A DNA stretch of 64,000 nucleotides, taken from positions 173,583 through 237,582 of the forward strand of contig JAJEKB010020944.1 in the NCBI GenBank assembly GCA_022393335.1. Direction: 5' to 3'. A program made the translations under genes and the position numbers. Each line of letters starts with the position of its first letter. The first letter of the stretch is position 1. The notes beneath the pieces are model-generated. The model was not told the DNA's origin. It did no database searches and saw nothing but the letters and a program-made list of their open reading frames with translations. This document shows positions 36,084-48,515 of the stretch, one piece after another. This DNA is from Macrotrachela quadricornifera (Eukaryota > Rotifera > Eurotatoria > Philodinida > Philodinidae).

Positions 36084-38883
36084 GTTCGAAATGTTTAAAA
36101 CTTTTGATCGTTTATGTGATGAAAAACCCAATTGTCCATTAGGTGATGATGAATCACCTTTGTGGTGTAAGAGCAAAGCTTTTTTAAAAACGGCTTGTGA
36201 TATCTTTTGGTCGTCCGATCGACGATTGACGACCAACAATATAATCTGCAACTTCGGTGAAACTGTGAAAGATATTATGATTTTTCTCAATAGACAACCA
36301 GAGTTTTCATTTGCTAATTACAATATTATTTATCCATTCGTTGATGCGCGTTCGCGATCACATGTAGCTTCAAAATTGGCATCTTCAATAAATGTTGTCG
36401 AACAATTTAAAACTATTGCTGGTACTAATCGACAGATTCCATTGATGATGTTCGACTGTCATGGTGGCGTATCAATTTATTTCAATGATAATATAACATG
36501 TCTTTGTCCATCATATTTATATGGTTCTCGATGTGAATACCAAAATCAACGTGTTAGTATCACTTTGCAGATTGCAACTCCACAATGGCGAACACCATTT
36601 ATTTTTGTTATTTATCTTTTTGATGATATGCATCAAATTATAAACTCCTATCATCATATTAGGTATTTATCTATTCGAGATTTTAACATAAAATTTTATT
36701 TTCATTTACTTTATTCTTCTCGACCTAAATCTTCTGATAAAACTTATTCAGTTCGTATTCATGCATTCGAAATGACAACACTTAAATATCGTGGAAGTTG
36801 GTCATTTCCTATATTATTTTCATTTCTACCAGTTTAATGTTTACCAATTCATATAATAGCACCATTTGTTGATATTTCAACAGAAATTGATTGTCCATTG
36901 AAATGTCAATTTGGACATGGTCGTTGTGCCATATTTCTCAATACAGATCATTTCTTTTGTTTATGTGAATCAGGTTGGAATGGTCTATTATGTACAAATT
37001 CTTATGAATGCGATTGTTCTTCAGATTCAGTTTTGTGTAGGTACTTGGAAAAATAAATCTATTTGTACGTGTCCTACTCATAAGTTTGGACGACGTTGTT
37101 ATTTAAAGAATAATTTATGTGAACTATCAAATTTACGAAAATGTCAAAATGGAGGTGAATGTATTCCACGTGACAATCGAATTATTACTGATCATACAAT
37201 TGTATGCTCATGTGTTGAAGGTTTTCATGGTAATGAATGTCAACAAAAAGAAACACGAATTGATATTTTAATTTCAATACCAAATATAAAAGATTCACTT
37301 ATAATACATTTTATTACTGTTAATGCTCATATGCCATCAATTCCATATATTCCAACCCTAAACTGGGGTCCACATGAACGTGCAACGACATATAAAAGAA
37401 TACCATATAATCGTGATATTGTTACGATCTATTGGTCAAATCCATTTCATCTTGTTTTTGTTGAATATGATTATAATATGTATTTACTTATTAAACAATT
37501 AAAATATCTTGAAGGTAAATGGCATAATACTACAATAGAATCTCGTATACGATGTCCATCAATTCAAGAGTTATTGAATAATACAATTATTAACTTTCCA
37601 TATCTTTGTCGCGTGAAATATTATCATATTCCATGTCAAAAACGTTTTGATCTTGAATGTTTTCATGATGAAGATCAGTATATATGTTTATGTACACATG
37701 ATCATCATGCAAATTGTTTTACATTTGATCATTATATGAAATATAGTTGTCAACAAATGTCTTATTGTCTAAATGGTGGTCAATGTTTTCAAAATAGTGT
37801 TAAATGTCCAACAGCTGCATTATGTGTATGTCCAAAATGTTATTTGGGTAGTCGTTGTCAATTATCAACTCGAGGTTTTGGTCTTCCACTTGATGTTATT
37901 CTTGGTTATCGAATTCAACCCGAATTTTCTTTTAATGATCAACCATTATCAGTTAAAATAAGTGGAATTGTTACAATTATTATGTTTATATTAGGTATTA
38001 TTAATGGTATTTTTTCTCTAATAACATTTAAACAAAGAACTCTTCGTCAAGTTGGCACTGGAACTTATCTTCTTATTGCTTCTATTATTTCTATTTTAAC
38101 AATAACTATTTTTACATTGAAATATATTCTATTAGTCATAACTCAATTAATGATGATAAAGAATCGTCAATTTTTATTAAGTCAATGTATAATTATTGAT
38201 TTTTTTCTTAAAATATTTATGCAAATTGGAGATTGGTTATATGCATGTATAGCTATTGAACGTCTTATTTCTATTATACAAGGTGTTAATTTCAATAAAA
38301 ATCTTAGTCAAAATATAGTTAAATGGATTGTTTTTATTGTTTTTATTGTTGTTATTGGTAGTTCAATTCAAGAACCTTTAAATCGAACATTAATTAATGA
38401 TGATGATGAAGGACGTATTTGGTGTATTGTAAGTTATTCAAAATCATATTCAAATTTTCTTAATTTATTTACATCAATTACAACTATTATTCATTTTATT
38501 AGTCCATTTATAATTAATATTATATCAGCCTTTGGAATTATAATTATTTCTGCTAAAAGTCGTTCTAATGTGAAAAAAAATATCTCATTCAATACACATA
38601 TTCGTGAACAATTTCATCAACACAAATATTTAATTATTAGTCCTATTGGATAGATTATATTAGCATTACCTCGAATTGTTCTTACATTTAAATTAGAATG
38701 TATGAAATCACTTCGAGAATCAGTTACATTTTTCTTAATTGCATATTTTATTTCATTTTTACCACCATTATTTCTCTTTATTGTTTTTGTTTTACCTTCA
38801 TCAACTTACAAAAAAACATTTATGGATAATATTACTGCTATTTGGAAGAAATTTTATCATTGAATATTTTACTAAATATATAA

Positions 38884-39540
38884 CAGAGCTGCCAACAGGC
38901 CACTTTTTTCGAGCCTGACCTGATCTGGCTTGGCAGGTCATCAGACACCTGCTCAGGCCAACTGATATTTGTAATTTTTCAAATCGATTGAATTCTATAA
39001 GTTAGGATTGATACACAATTACATTTCTCGTCATTTAACATTTTCATGACGATAATAGAAGGCAAGTGTTTACACAAAATAGTAATATTAGTCGGGCATT
39101 GTGAACACATCTTGAAACCTTTGTTGACCTGTAGATATTAAAAAAACTTTTATGTAAGATTACTATTGAAACCGAAGATTTTCTTCCATACAAAGCATTA
39201 TTCGAGGGAAAAGTCTTGCGACCTATCGCGAAAAGTTTCCATACTATTTTGACGCACATGCTCATGATCTTTTTAACTTTTTTATGTAAGCTGATTATGC
39301 ACTTTGGGGACATTTGGAGTCAAGTGAAGCCTTGTCAAACGCTTGAAAAAAGTGCAAATAGGAAAGTTGAAATAAAGAGGCAATCATCGCGAATATTTTT
39401 CATAAAAGAAAGACCCAAAGTATTGAATTTTTTTCATAACTCACGAAAAAAAATTAAAACCGTTTCTCAACCAGGCCACGAATCTAGATCTGGCAGGTCA
39501 CTAGGTGCCTGCCAGGCACTAGACCAGATCGGCGGCTCTG
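38884..39540. mobile_element. hAT-like non-autonomous element with CAGAGC(T/C)GCC ends
   Basis: Starts 20 bases after the receptor pseudogene stop. Inverted ends CAGAGCTGCC and CAGAGCCGCC enclose 657 bases. Just inside are GC-richer segments with repeated GGCAGGTCA and CCTGNNCAGGC motifs in both orientations. No transposase frame. Superfamily inferred from the CAG ends; no clear 8-bp duplication. Confidence 0.6.
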
Positions 39541-39984
39541 TTGCTAAATTATAATTCGACGATCTTCGATGATTAGATCTTTAACAGTTTACTCATCCGT
39601 TACAGTAATTGGTCGACTACATCTAGGATCATCTTTAGTATTGAATCGTCCGTCTTTAAAACGATGAGCGCATTCAGAAACCGTTGTACATGATGGAGCA
39701 TGGTCATCATAAACTACCACCATGCGTTTATAAATATTGTATGAATTCCAAAGAAACAAGAAACTTTATTACTGCGTAATTCTCCATCAGTGTAAAAATG
39801 GTAATCTGACGAAAATTGTTTTATTATCACATAGGTATTTCATTGGTTAATGATTATGATACCTATAGATGGAGCACTGTTCCAACTACACATAAATTAA
39901 AGCTAAGAAAAATTACGCTTCTTATTGTGCATTAATAAAAGCATTTCGGAAACATTTTGAACGGCTCACATCTCTAATTTTTTG
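39541..39984. other. No gene seen
   Basis: AT-rich spacer without supported features. Confidence 0.4.
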
Positions 39985-40390
39985 ACATAAGTAATAAAGT
40001 CAAATATTTTATCTCATTCGACTTACTATACTACCAATCAAAAAGTTATGAAATACTTTTTTTTTCTTTTCTTTCCTGTGTTAAGAAAAATCGTTTTGCT
40101 ACTGAAAACATAGTCATTTTAGACAGTTTCGACGATTTTCAAATTCAAAAAAGTTTTATAATCAAAAACTAAATATAGATTCAGAATTAGCGCCAAAAAT
40201 TGAGTCAGATGAAGTATCTTTCAGATCAATTCGACAATTTTCATTTTTTGATCCTTTTACAAGAGCTTCAATCTTCTGACATGATCTGAAAAAATGAAAA
40301 ACATGAAAGTTGTTAAATTAATCAGAAAGATACTTTATTTGACTTAGCCTTTTGTGTTGATTCCGAAGCTACATTTAGTTTATGAAATAA
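39985..40390. repeat. Dispersed repeat, copy B, with foldback end
   Basis: The left part aligns with copy A at 30400-30690. The segment AAACTAAATATAGATTCAGA through GACAATTTTCATTTTTT (40163-40247) is then repeated in inverse orientation at about 40290-40385, forming a hairpin with arms of about 90 bases. Confidence 0.65.
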
Positions 40391-41923
40391 AATAATCTTA
40401 AGCAATATAATAAGTCATTATTTCAATTTATTATAAGAAAATGATTGAAACGTGAGAAGGAACATGTTTACTATGAGGTAATGTAATATTCATATTACTA
40501 ATGTTGTCCATCGATTAATATTCTTTTTTTATATATTTTAATGAGTAATCCCATTCACTTACTAAAACTGAATCACATTGGATATATCGATATGTAAACG
40601 ATGGGATGTTTCTCTTTCCTCTTTCTTATTCCCAATTACACATACGAATGCATGCTTCATCAACCATTGCCGTGAGGCGTATTTATAAAATTAACTTTAT
40701 ATTTTTCAATCACATTCCTATTTTCGATCGTGTGTTTCGACACATAATTGCTAGTACGGTAGACGGCAAGATTGAGATTCACTCAAAGATCATTGAAGTG
40801 CCAATCACGAGCAATCTAAATTATCGTATCAAGGAAGATAATAGTCAATCGTAAGCTGAAATTTAAGTACGTAATCAAAAGATTCCATTGATGCATCATT
40901 CACCAAACTTTTTGGAAAAAAGATCTTGTGTGAATAAATCTTATATTATTGGAGGATTCTAGAGAATTGATAGAACTCCTTCGAGTTTAACATTTTAAAA
41001 TATAGAACTTCTCATGGCTTCATATTATTGAGCAGAATTCTTGAAGATCCAGCATTTTTAGATATAGAATTTGTTGAAACTACAAATTGGTTCTGCAACA
41101 TTTTTTTTTCTACTTTCAAAATAGATCCTTAGAACTATAGTAAACCATCTTAGACATATAACAAAAACTCAATTATATTTTAAAAACTGTTTACTTTTGA
41201 CTTACTCTGTAGTTCATTTGTATCATCCAGAGCGCATGAAGTTCAATAGGAACAATACCAAGCATACGATATTTTTCTTTTGTAAACGTTAATATCTCAT
41301 ACCAATTTCATTCTAAAACTGTCTTGCAATAAAATTGTTATAAACAAAAATGCTATGAAGATGCTAGTCTAGAATTCAGACAAGTTAAATTCAAAAAATA
41401 TGAACACTACAGCTGAGTAATAAACAAGCATCACATGTTCTGCATCAAAGTGAATATTTTCAATGAATGAATCGATTAAATAACGTGTCATTTAAAGATA
41501 TTAATAGTTTTTTTTTATAAGAAAAAGAATGGTTACTGCAATCTTACTCTTGTCAACAAACAACAGTTTGTCTAGTTGTCTTAACACAGGTGAGGAGAAG
41601 AAGAAGATAAATACACGTTTATTATCATTAATGTATAATGTTTTGTTTTTCGAACGTTCGAAATGTTTATCTATTGCAAAGGTTCACATGTCTTTCAGTC
41701 ATGATAATATATGATGTAAAGTAGTGATATTTCAGCAGATAAACTATAAATATTGAAGAAACAACTTGTGCTCTGGATTAATTTCTATTATATTTGAAAA
41801 TAAAGTTCTGTATCTGTATTCTTCACCCTCTTTTGCTGAAAAAAAAACGAGCAATAGTCATTTGAATTTCTCTTTCAGATTTCTTTTTTTGTTAAATAAA
41901 GAGTACAGACAAACTATAAGAAA
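40391..41923. other. Mostly non-coding; possible upstream exon of the glucanase
   Basis: At 41529-41589 a frame reads MVTAILLLSTNNSLSSCLNT and is followed by a GTGAGG donor, which would make a plausible signal-peptide exon for the GH16 gene. However, the best acceptors before 41924 do not give the needed phase, so I leave it out of the gene. An open frame at 40606-40854 (82 codons) has no recognised domain. Confidence 0.35.
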
Positions 41924-43362
41924 ATGTCCAACAATAGATATCGTCTCGTTTGGGAAGATGACTTCTCTCAAAACGGTCCTGTCGATCGAAATAAATGGGA
42001 ATTTGATATTGGTACTGGAAACAATGGCTGGGGTAATATGTTTTTACTACATTTATTTACTTATAAAATATTCTACAATTTTAGGCAATCAAGAAGCACA
42101 ATACTATACAGATCGAACTGAAAACGTTCGATATGAAGATCAACGATTGATTATCGAAGCACGTCACGAAAAATACGAAAATAAACAATTTACATCGGCT
42201 CGAATAAAATCAAAGAGTTCTTGGACCTATGGACGCCTTCAAGTACATTTCGAAAAATATTTTCTTTTCTCTTATGATATCTTTTAGACTAAAGCAAAAT
42301 TGCCTAGTGGTAGAGGTCTTTGGCCAGCTATTTGGATGGTAAATATTTCTTCATTCAATGATCTATGTTTTGTTACGTTCGTTTAGCTCCCTAAAACAAA
42401 ATCGTATGGAAATGCATATTGGCCCGATAATGGAGAAATTGATATTATGGAACAGGTAGGATATGATCCGAATAGAATTGTATCGAGCGTACATACAGCA
42501 GCATTCAATCATATGAAAGGCACACAGCCAACAAACGGTGTAAATGTTCCTGATGCGTGCGATAATTTCAAAATCTATACTATGGATTGGAATCCTGATA
42601 AAATTGAAATGTTCGTTGGTAATGATAATAATCCGTTCGAAAAGAGAATTCTTATTTGGGAAAAAGGTACACATGGTTGGCAAGGATGGTAAGATCAATT
42701 TTAACAATAAAATTTATATATATGTCACTTTTTTTTTTATAGGCCTTTCGATAAGAATTTCTTCATTATTCTTAATATTGCGGTAGGTGGTTCTTGGTAA
42801 ATATTGTTACTAATCTTTTAGGGAATGTCAATACTAATTTTATTTTATCTAAAGGGGAGGACAAAAAGGTATTGATGAAAGTATATTTCCAAAAAAAATG
42901 GAATTTAAATGGATTCGATTCTATGAAATATCTACTGGAAATCCTGAAATCATCAGTACAACTACTACCTCAAAAGCTATTGCTCTTCGATCGAATGCTA
43001 ATCGTAAATTCGTCTGTGCTGAAAATGCCGGAAAGAGTGCCTTAATTGCTAATCGTGATTCTGTCTCTACTTGGGAGACTTTTGATCTGATCATCCTCAA
43101 TGGAAACAATGTTGCTCTGAAATCACATGCCAATAAAAAATATGTTTGTGCAGAAAATTGTGGAAATGCTCCTTTGATCGCCAATCGTGATTCAATCGAT
43201 AGTTGGGAAACTTTTCAAATGATCGATCGTGGTCATGGAAAAGTGGCTTTTATTGCAGTTAATGGAAAATATATTTGTGCTGAGAATTTTGGAAAGAAAG
43301 AATTAATTGCAAATCGAAACTCCGCCGACAGTTGGGAGACTTTTGACTTAATCTCACAATAA
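41924..43362 (+). CDS. GH16 endo-beta-1,3-glucanase (laminarinase-like) with C-terminal fascin-like beta-trefoil repeats, 6 exons
   Basis: Exons 41924-42032, 42085-42242, 42288-42338, 42387-42688, 42743-42796 and 42855-43362 join in frame to 393 residues; the five introns are only 45-58 nt. Residues 6-250 are a glycoside hydrolase family 16 domain: LVWEDDFS at the start, YGRLQTKAKLPSGRGLWPAIWM, and the catalytic signature GEIDIMEQ with E123, D125 and E128, then WPFDKNFFIILNIAVGGSW. Known members cleave beta-1,3-(1,4)-glucans. From about residue 265 to 393 are three repeats of about 40 residues with YVCAEN..., LIANRDS and SWETF, the fascin-like/actin-crosslinking trefoil found as an accessory module in bacterial glucanases. 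No signal peptide in this model; an upstream exon may supply one. AATAAA near 43488. All key residues present, no lesion seen. Bacterial-type architecture suggests horizontal acquisition followed by intron gain (inference). Confidence 0.9.
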
Positions 43363-46300
43363 TCTATCTAATTAGTGTTTTTACCAAAATATATTCGTGA
43401 TATAGTCTTTTTGATAAAACTTTAGTTTTTATGTGTTCTTCAAAGTTGATATTTATATATTCCAGAAGATTACATTTTTCTTTTCAATAAAAATATTATT
43501 CAATTCATCATATATGAATCTAAACGTTTTTTTATAAAATAAACAAAAATGAAAAAGGAAAAAGAAGCAACAGCTAACATTTGTATACCATCGTTATATA
43601 TCTAACTAGTATGCGCAAAGGAACATTATCCATCTATATGACTTTCATATAGATGACAATTCTAACAATCACAGGAAAACGAATAGACAGAATGTAATTA
43701 GTCAGTTCCTCTTTAAGTTCTATTTTTTACTGTAAGAAGATCAATGTATTTGCTAAATGATTAAACTTTCAGATCGTATCATTAATATTTTGATAATGAA
43801 AAGTTCTTACTTCTTGAGTAAATGATAGATCAATTTCCAATATAGGAACTTATAAAATTCTCAGAAATTTTACTGAAAAAAATTCAGAAGGCTTCAAAAA
43901 ATACTGTGCAACAGTACCCAGTTGAGTATTTGATCATTTGATAGAGGACATCGAAAAGACAAAAAGCCTAAAAGAATTTGTGCTCGTGACTCTTTCTGGA
44001 AAAGTTACGATCGCTGAAAAATCCATAGAGAGGTCTAATAGCTTCAACCAAAAAGAATGTTCCTTTCTCAAGATATTGATTTTTCAACCGAACTCGATTT
44101 TTTTAGATCTATTTGTGACAAGCACCTATTTTTTGAAAAATAATAATGACGTTCCTTCTTTCTGACAACATCATTCATTCTGCAGTGCACAACACGCATC
44201 AGTAAAATTGAACGTAGTGCCGTATACAGCTAGTGTTACAAATTTTCGTGAGCATCTGATGTGATCCTAACGTCTTTCAATGTGTCCAAAAACGTTCTTG
44301 GGCGGAACTTCACGCTGTGATTTCTGCTGAAACTATTTCTTCCTTCATTCTCATGCTGTGCAATGTGATCAAACAAGTAATGTAAAGTTATATATTGTAT
44401 GGGTGCTCATATGGATGCACGAAGATTCCTCATAATCCCCAAGTTTAATGGTATGTATATCTATTGGAGAATTCACTGGAATAACCATGTATTACACAAA
44501 AAGTGTATAGAATCTTTAATTTTTCGGGATATGTGAAAATTTTAGGAAAACCACTTCGTTACATCAAAATTACTCAATATTATCATCATCCAGCATATGA
44601 GTATTATGGTATCTGTGCTCTTACTGTTACTGATGTAGAGTGAAAAGCATAACACAAAAAAAGAGTCTATAGTCTTTACTCGACAAGCCCTACATTGATC
44701 GCTAGTAAAATTGAGCTAAGACTTCCATCAGACTATTATCGTCTGATGATCGCAGTTTCGATAATAATCATTATACCATTCTCAACTCAATTTTATTAGA
44801 TTTTGCAGCACATTTTTGCTGCCACACAAATTTTCACATAGTTTCCAAGGGTTCCATTTTTTTTCCTATTGTCAATAATTAGCAAAGTTTTTCTCAACTA
44901 TACACGAGTGTAACATTAAAGCTGGTCAAATTTTATCTTACATTTATGTATTTATTTTATTTTATCTTTATGCGCTATCTTTTATGTCTTATAGGTATTT
45001 CCTATACAAATATAGTATGCATAAAATATTATTATTCGAATAAAAGAATCTTGTTGTATGATTATAACTAATCAGACTAAATCTCTCTTTGAGCAGATCA
45101 CCAAATGCACATAATGTCTTTTGTTTCGTTCTCTTATTCTCTAAAGTAGATAAGTCAGTTGATTTTGAAAATAAAGAAAAGAAAGAGAAGTCACAGACAA
45201 GTAATAAACCGTTATAATGGTGAAATTAACATTCTTTTATATATAAACCTTATTATTAAAATAGCAAAAACATAGAGAATAAATAATTATATATTGTTTC
45301 TGTCTATAATTTGATCATCTACTTATTTTATATTTAACTATAGGTCAATTACATTATAATACAAAAAAACATGATAATCTGTATGTATACAATAGATGAA
45401 TAGGAAATATATTCAGATTTATACACTTTGAGAACATTTCACTACTATGTAGAGTAAATTAAAAGTTCTTAATATAGGCAAAGGTAGAGTGTTCTTATTA
45501 TGATTAAACCTTTAGTGAAATAATCATTTCAATAGGTAGTACAGCAAATATTTATTATGATACTCTTAAGTTATTTTTTCTTTTACAAGATTTACTTGTA
45601 TATCATAACTATATATATACATTCCTCAAGATATTCTACCCTAGATACAAAAGTATCCGTTCTGTTCAACACAAACTCTATTAGCTTCATCTTTTCACGT
45701 AATTTGTAAGTTTAAAAGAAACAATTTCATTGCATAATATAAAAGGATAAATAAAGTAGAAGGAAAATGTTTTTAGGAAAAGAGTAGGAAAATAATAAAA
45801 ATAAAACGGAGAAATTTAGAAAGGTCAATTATTTTATGATGGAATAAATATAAAGAAAAGATTTTTTTTTCAACAAGGACATATAATGAATATATGAAAG
45901 TTAATTAATATTTATTATAAAGAATAATCCAGGTGAAAAATACTTTTTCATATAAGATTTAATGTGTCATACTTTGAAGATTTAAAGATAAGAATATGTT
46001 GACAATGACAGGTGTTGTTATTGTGAATCTTTATCTTTCGATTATATTTAGTTTTTTACTAAGTTATATCCTTTGATCGTCAATCTCAAAATTAGACTAC
46101 AAAAAAGACGATTTCTAAATAGTGTATTATATGATTATTTCATTATAATTTCTTAGTATTTATTTTAATGGAAACCCCCTTATTTTTTGTCTAATTTCAA
46201 CCAAATTTTTGGAATAATATTCGTCTAAACTAAGATAAGTTATAGTTATTTGATTCGTAAATAACTATAACTTTATACACTAGAATTATATGATTTTTAT

Positions 46301-46770
46301 CTTAAATATTAATAAATTCTTAATGACTAATATAGAAAAGTTTTATTTAATGCTGGTGTTAATAGAAAAAGAATCTTTCAAAAACTGAAAAAATGAAAGT
46401 AGGTTATCACTTTTAGCCAATAAGTCTGTTGAAACCAGTTTATTTTTCGAAAATCCATACATATTATGAAAGATTCGCCTTCGACTTAGGAAAATTAAGT
46501 TTTTTACAAGATCCTCCCCATTAATAACATACACTTGTTTATTGTCAATTGATGTGAAAGAGAAATACAGGTAAAAATAAATGTTTATATAAAAATTTCT
46601 GAAAATATATTGTGATGATAGAATTATTAACAAAAGAAAAAAATTAATTTTATATTTCATTACAAACATATATCTATTATTAAAATGGTTCGTGCGCATT
46701 TTCTTTGTACCGGTAGAAGTAGCTCTAAGATATTAATTTAAATATAACTACAGGTAAATATTTTCTATAT
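43363..46770. other. Intergenic, no gene seen
   Basis: 3.4 kb of AT-rich DNA. Short open frames (43938-44165 plus strand, 46343-46699 minus strand) lack domains. Nothing else supported. Confidence 0.45.
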
Positions 46771-46835
46771 TTATAGAAGAATATTTATCATTTTAATATA
46801 ATTCATTAAAAAAATAAATTTGATCAATATTTATA

Positions 46836-48515
46836 ATGCTTAGTATACAAGATAAAACAGTTGGAATTATATTAAATTTAATAACATCTATTGAAATTTT
46901 ATTTGGATTTTTAATATCATTAATAGTTATATTTATTATTATTTATCATTTATATAATAAACGTATAAAACGAGAAGAAAAAACAATAATGATACTTTGT
47001 ATTAATATTTATTTATTTAGTTTAATTTATATGGGATTATTTTTCTTATTTAATACTCAAATGTTATTAGGTGATACACAAGAAAGAGAATTTTATACAT
47101 CATAATGTGTAATTATAGGTTATATTTATTCATCAATACTTTGTGTTATGTATATGGCTTTTATTAATCAGGTTATTATTATTATTAACGGATGATAAGA
47201 AAAAAGTTTTTGTACACTTTTGACCTGCTTGAAAGTATTTCAAATGAATGAAATGCTATCAGTTAGAATCAGAATTTTGTGTTCTTTTTGAATCTAGGCT
47301 CAAAAGCTCTTGCTTTTTTCTTTAGTCAAGAGTAATAAAATGATCTTTGAAAAGATTTCGATTCAAAACTAGAAATTAGGTTCTTTATTTCTATAACACC
47401 TTGTAGAGCTGAAGCGAGCCTACAAAACGCAGTATTTGAGAATTTTTGTCTTTTAATAAAACATGTTAGTTTTTATTTTTCCTAGGCACCCATTATTTGA
47501 AAAATCGGCTTTTTAGGTATCTCGTCACGAAATGCTTGTGCCTCTTCTTGAGTGAAAGCCACAAATTAGTTGAGTATCACCTATTCTACAGCTCTATTTG
47601 CTCTACAAAACGACTGACTCTAACAATTCTTAGCATGTTCGAAAAGGAACTTATAGAATAAACAAAAATTGTTGCCTTACCATTAAGAATAATATGTTCA
47701 GGCTTTTCAAAAAAATCTTTTACTACTCTTGAATAAAAACAGACACAACATTTCTAAGTACGTATTTGGAGAGAATCCAAAATTCTGGTTCTAACTCGTA
47801 GCTTTTCATTCATTGGAAATACTTCCAAGCGGATCAAAAGTGCACAAACACATATTTATTCCTCGTTATTATTTATTCAATATATTATTTTTAGGCATTT
47901 TATCGTCTTTGTCGTATTGTATATTATCAATATATATGGCTTCAAAATAGTTGGTTGTATATAATAATAGCTCCAATTGAATTAATTATTGCTTTTATTT
48001 TATTATGTCCAATATATATATGGGGTGATATTATTTATTTACCTAATGATCATATTTGTTTTGTACCAATATCGAATATTCGAGGGTTTTTATGGATTTT
48101 TTTAACAGTATATGGTATACCTGTTTTATCATTATCAATAATGTATTATAGAATAAGTATATTTCTTCGAAATCAATCAAATAATCGTCGAACATTAGTA
48201 AAACGACAACAAGATAGAGATTTAAATGCTATTCAACGTATATTAATAATAGTAGGATTTTTACTTCTGTTAGGATTTCCAACATTAATTCTTATAATAA
48301 TGATGTTTATTAAAGGTGAAGAACATCCATTAGCTTTTCGTATAACATGTCTTGCAATTGGTACATCAATGATTGGATTAAGTATTGGAATGATATTTTC
48401 TGTTGTTCAATTGAAAAATATTATTATAAATATATTTAAACCAAATGTTGTTAGAAATATTAATGGAACTTTAACTTGTTCAATTCAAATGAAAACTTTT
48501 ACTCAAAGAAATTGA
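46836..48515 (+). CDS. Rhodopsin-like seven-transmembrane receptor, 2 exons, with in-frame TAA or a 48-bp intron
   Basis: Exons 46836-47171 and 47895-48515 join at phase 0 and give 318 positions, the usual size of short class A receptors. Seven hydrophobic segments are visible. The segment CVIIGYIYSSILCVMYMAF supplies helix 3 with its conserved Cys, followed after the intron by AFYRLCRIVYY, the intracellular motif typical of bdelloid receptors, and a last helix with GTSMIGLSIGMIFSVVQL. Codon 90 (47103-47105) is TAA just before that Cys, where relatives often have Trp. Alternatively, GTGATA at 47071 and TTATAG at 47118 define a 48-nt phase-1 intron that removes the stop but also the Cys. The ATG lies 59 nt after a TTTATAG acceptor-like tract. 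Ligand unknown. Confidence 0.75.
47206..47851. mobile_element. Foldback (MITE-like) element in the receptor intron
   Basis: The left arm GTTTTTGTACACTTTTGACC is mirrored by the right arm ending GATCAAAAGTGCACAAACAC. Pairing continues through GTATTTCAAATGAATGAAA and GTTAGAATCAGAATTTTG against the stretch at 47780-47830. About 650 bases, non-coding. Confidence 0.75.

Larger units (their letters stand above)
33419..38863 (+). pseudogene. Broken LDL-receptor-A/EGF/seven-transmembrane chimeric receptor
   Basis: Two exon blocks, 33419-34425 and 36084-38863, separated by a splice-competent intron (phase 2 on both sides). Order along the product: Cys-rich N-terminal region without a start codon or signal peptide; LDLa-like modules (CISKHRLVDNLADCHGNIDE; CDGVWNCQNGADEAKC; NGIVDCLGGIDEW; LCDEKPNCPLGDDE); EGF-like modules with CLCPSYLYGSRC, CLCESGWNGLLC, CTCPTHKFGRRC, CSCVEGFHGNEC and CVCPKCYLGSRC; then seven membrane segments from about 37960. 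Lesions: frameshift at about 33983-33990; TAA at 36835-36837 in an otherwise continuous frame; frameshift by one extra T at about 37031-37034; TAG at 38651-38653 with a further 69 codons in frame, including the last helix, to TGA at 38861. Five-prime end missing plus four lesions makes a pseudogene likely. The ligand is unknown. Confidence 0.85.

Noticed and set aside
40606..40854. 82-codon open frame upstream of the glucanase
   Set aside because: No recognised motif, and composition does not distinguish it from chance.
41529..41589. Signal-peptide-like exon for GH16
   Set aside because: Donor phase 1 does not match the better acceptors before 41924; kept only as a possibility.
11188..48515. 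Reassigned stop codons (TGA, TAA, TAG all seen inside conserved frames)
   Set aside because: All three triplets are also used as normal terminators of intact genes here, the intact transposon, GH16, EF-hand and DUF4336 genes have no internal stops, and one broken gene also has frameshifts. Gene decay or error is simpler.
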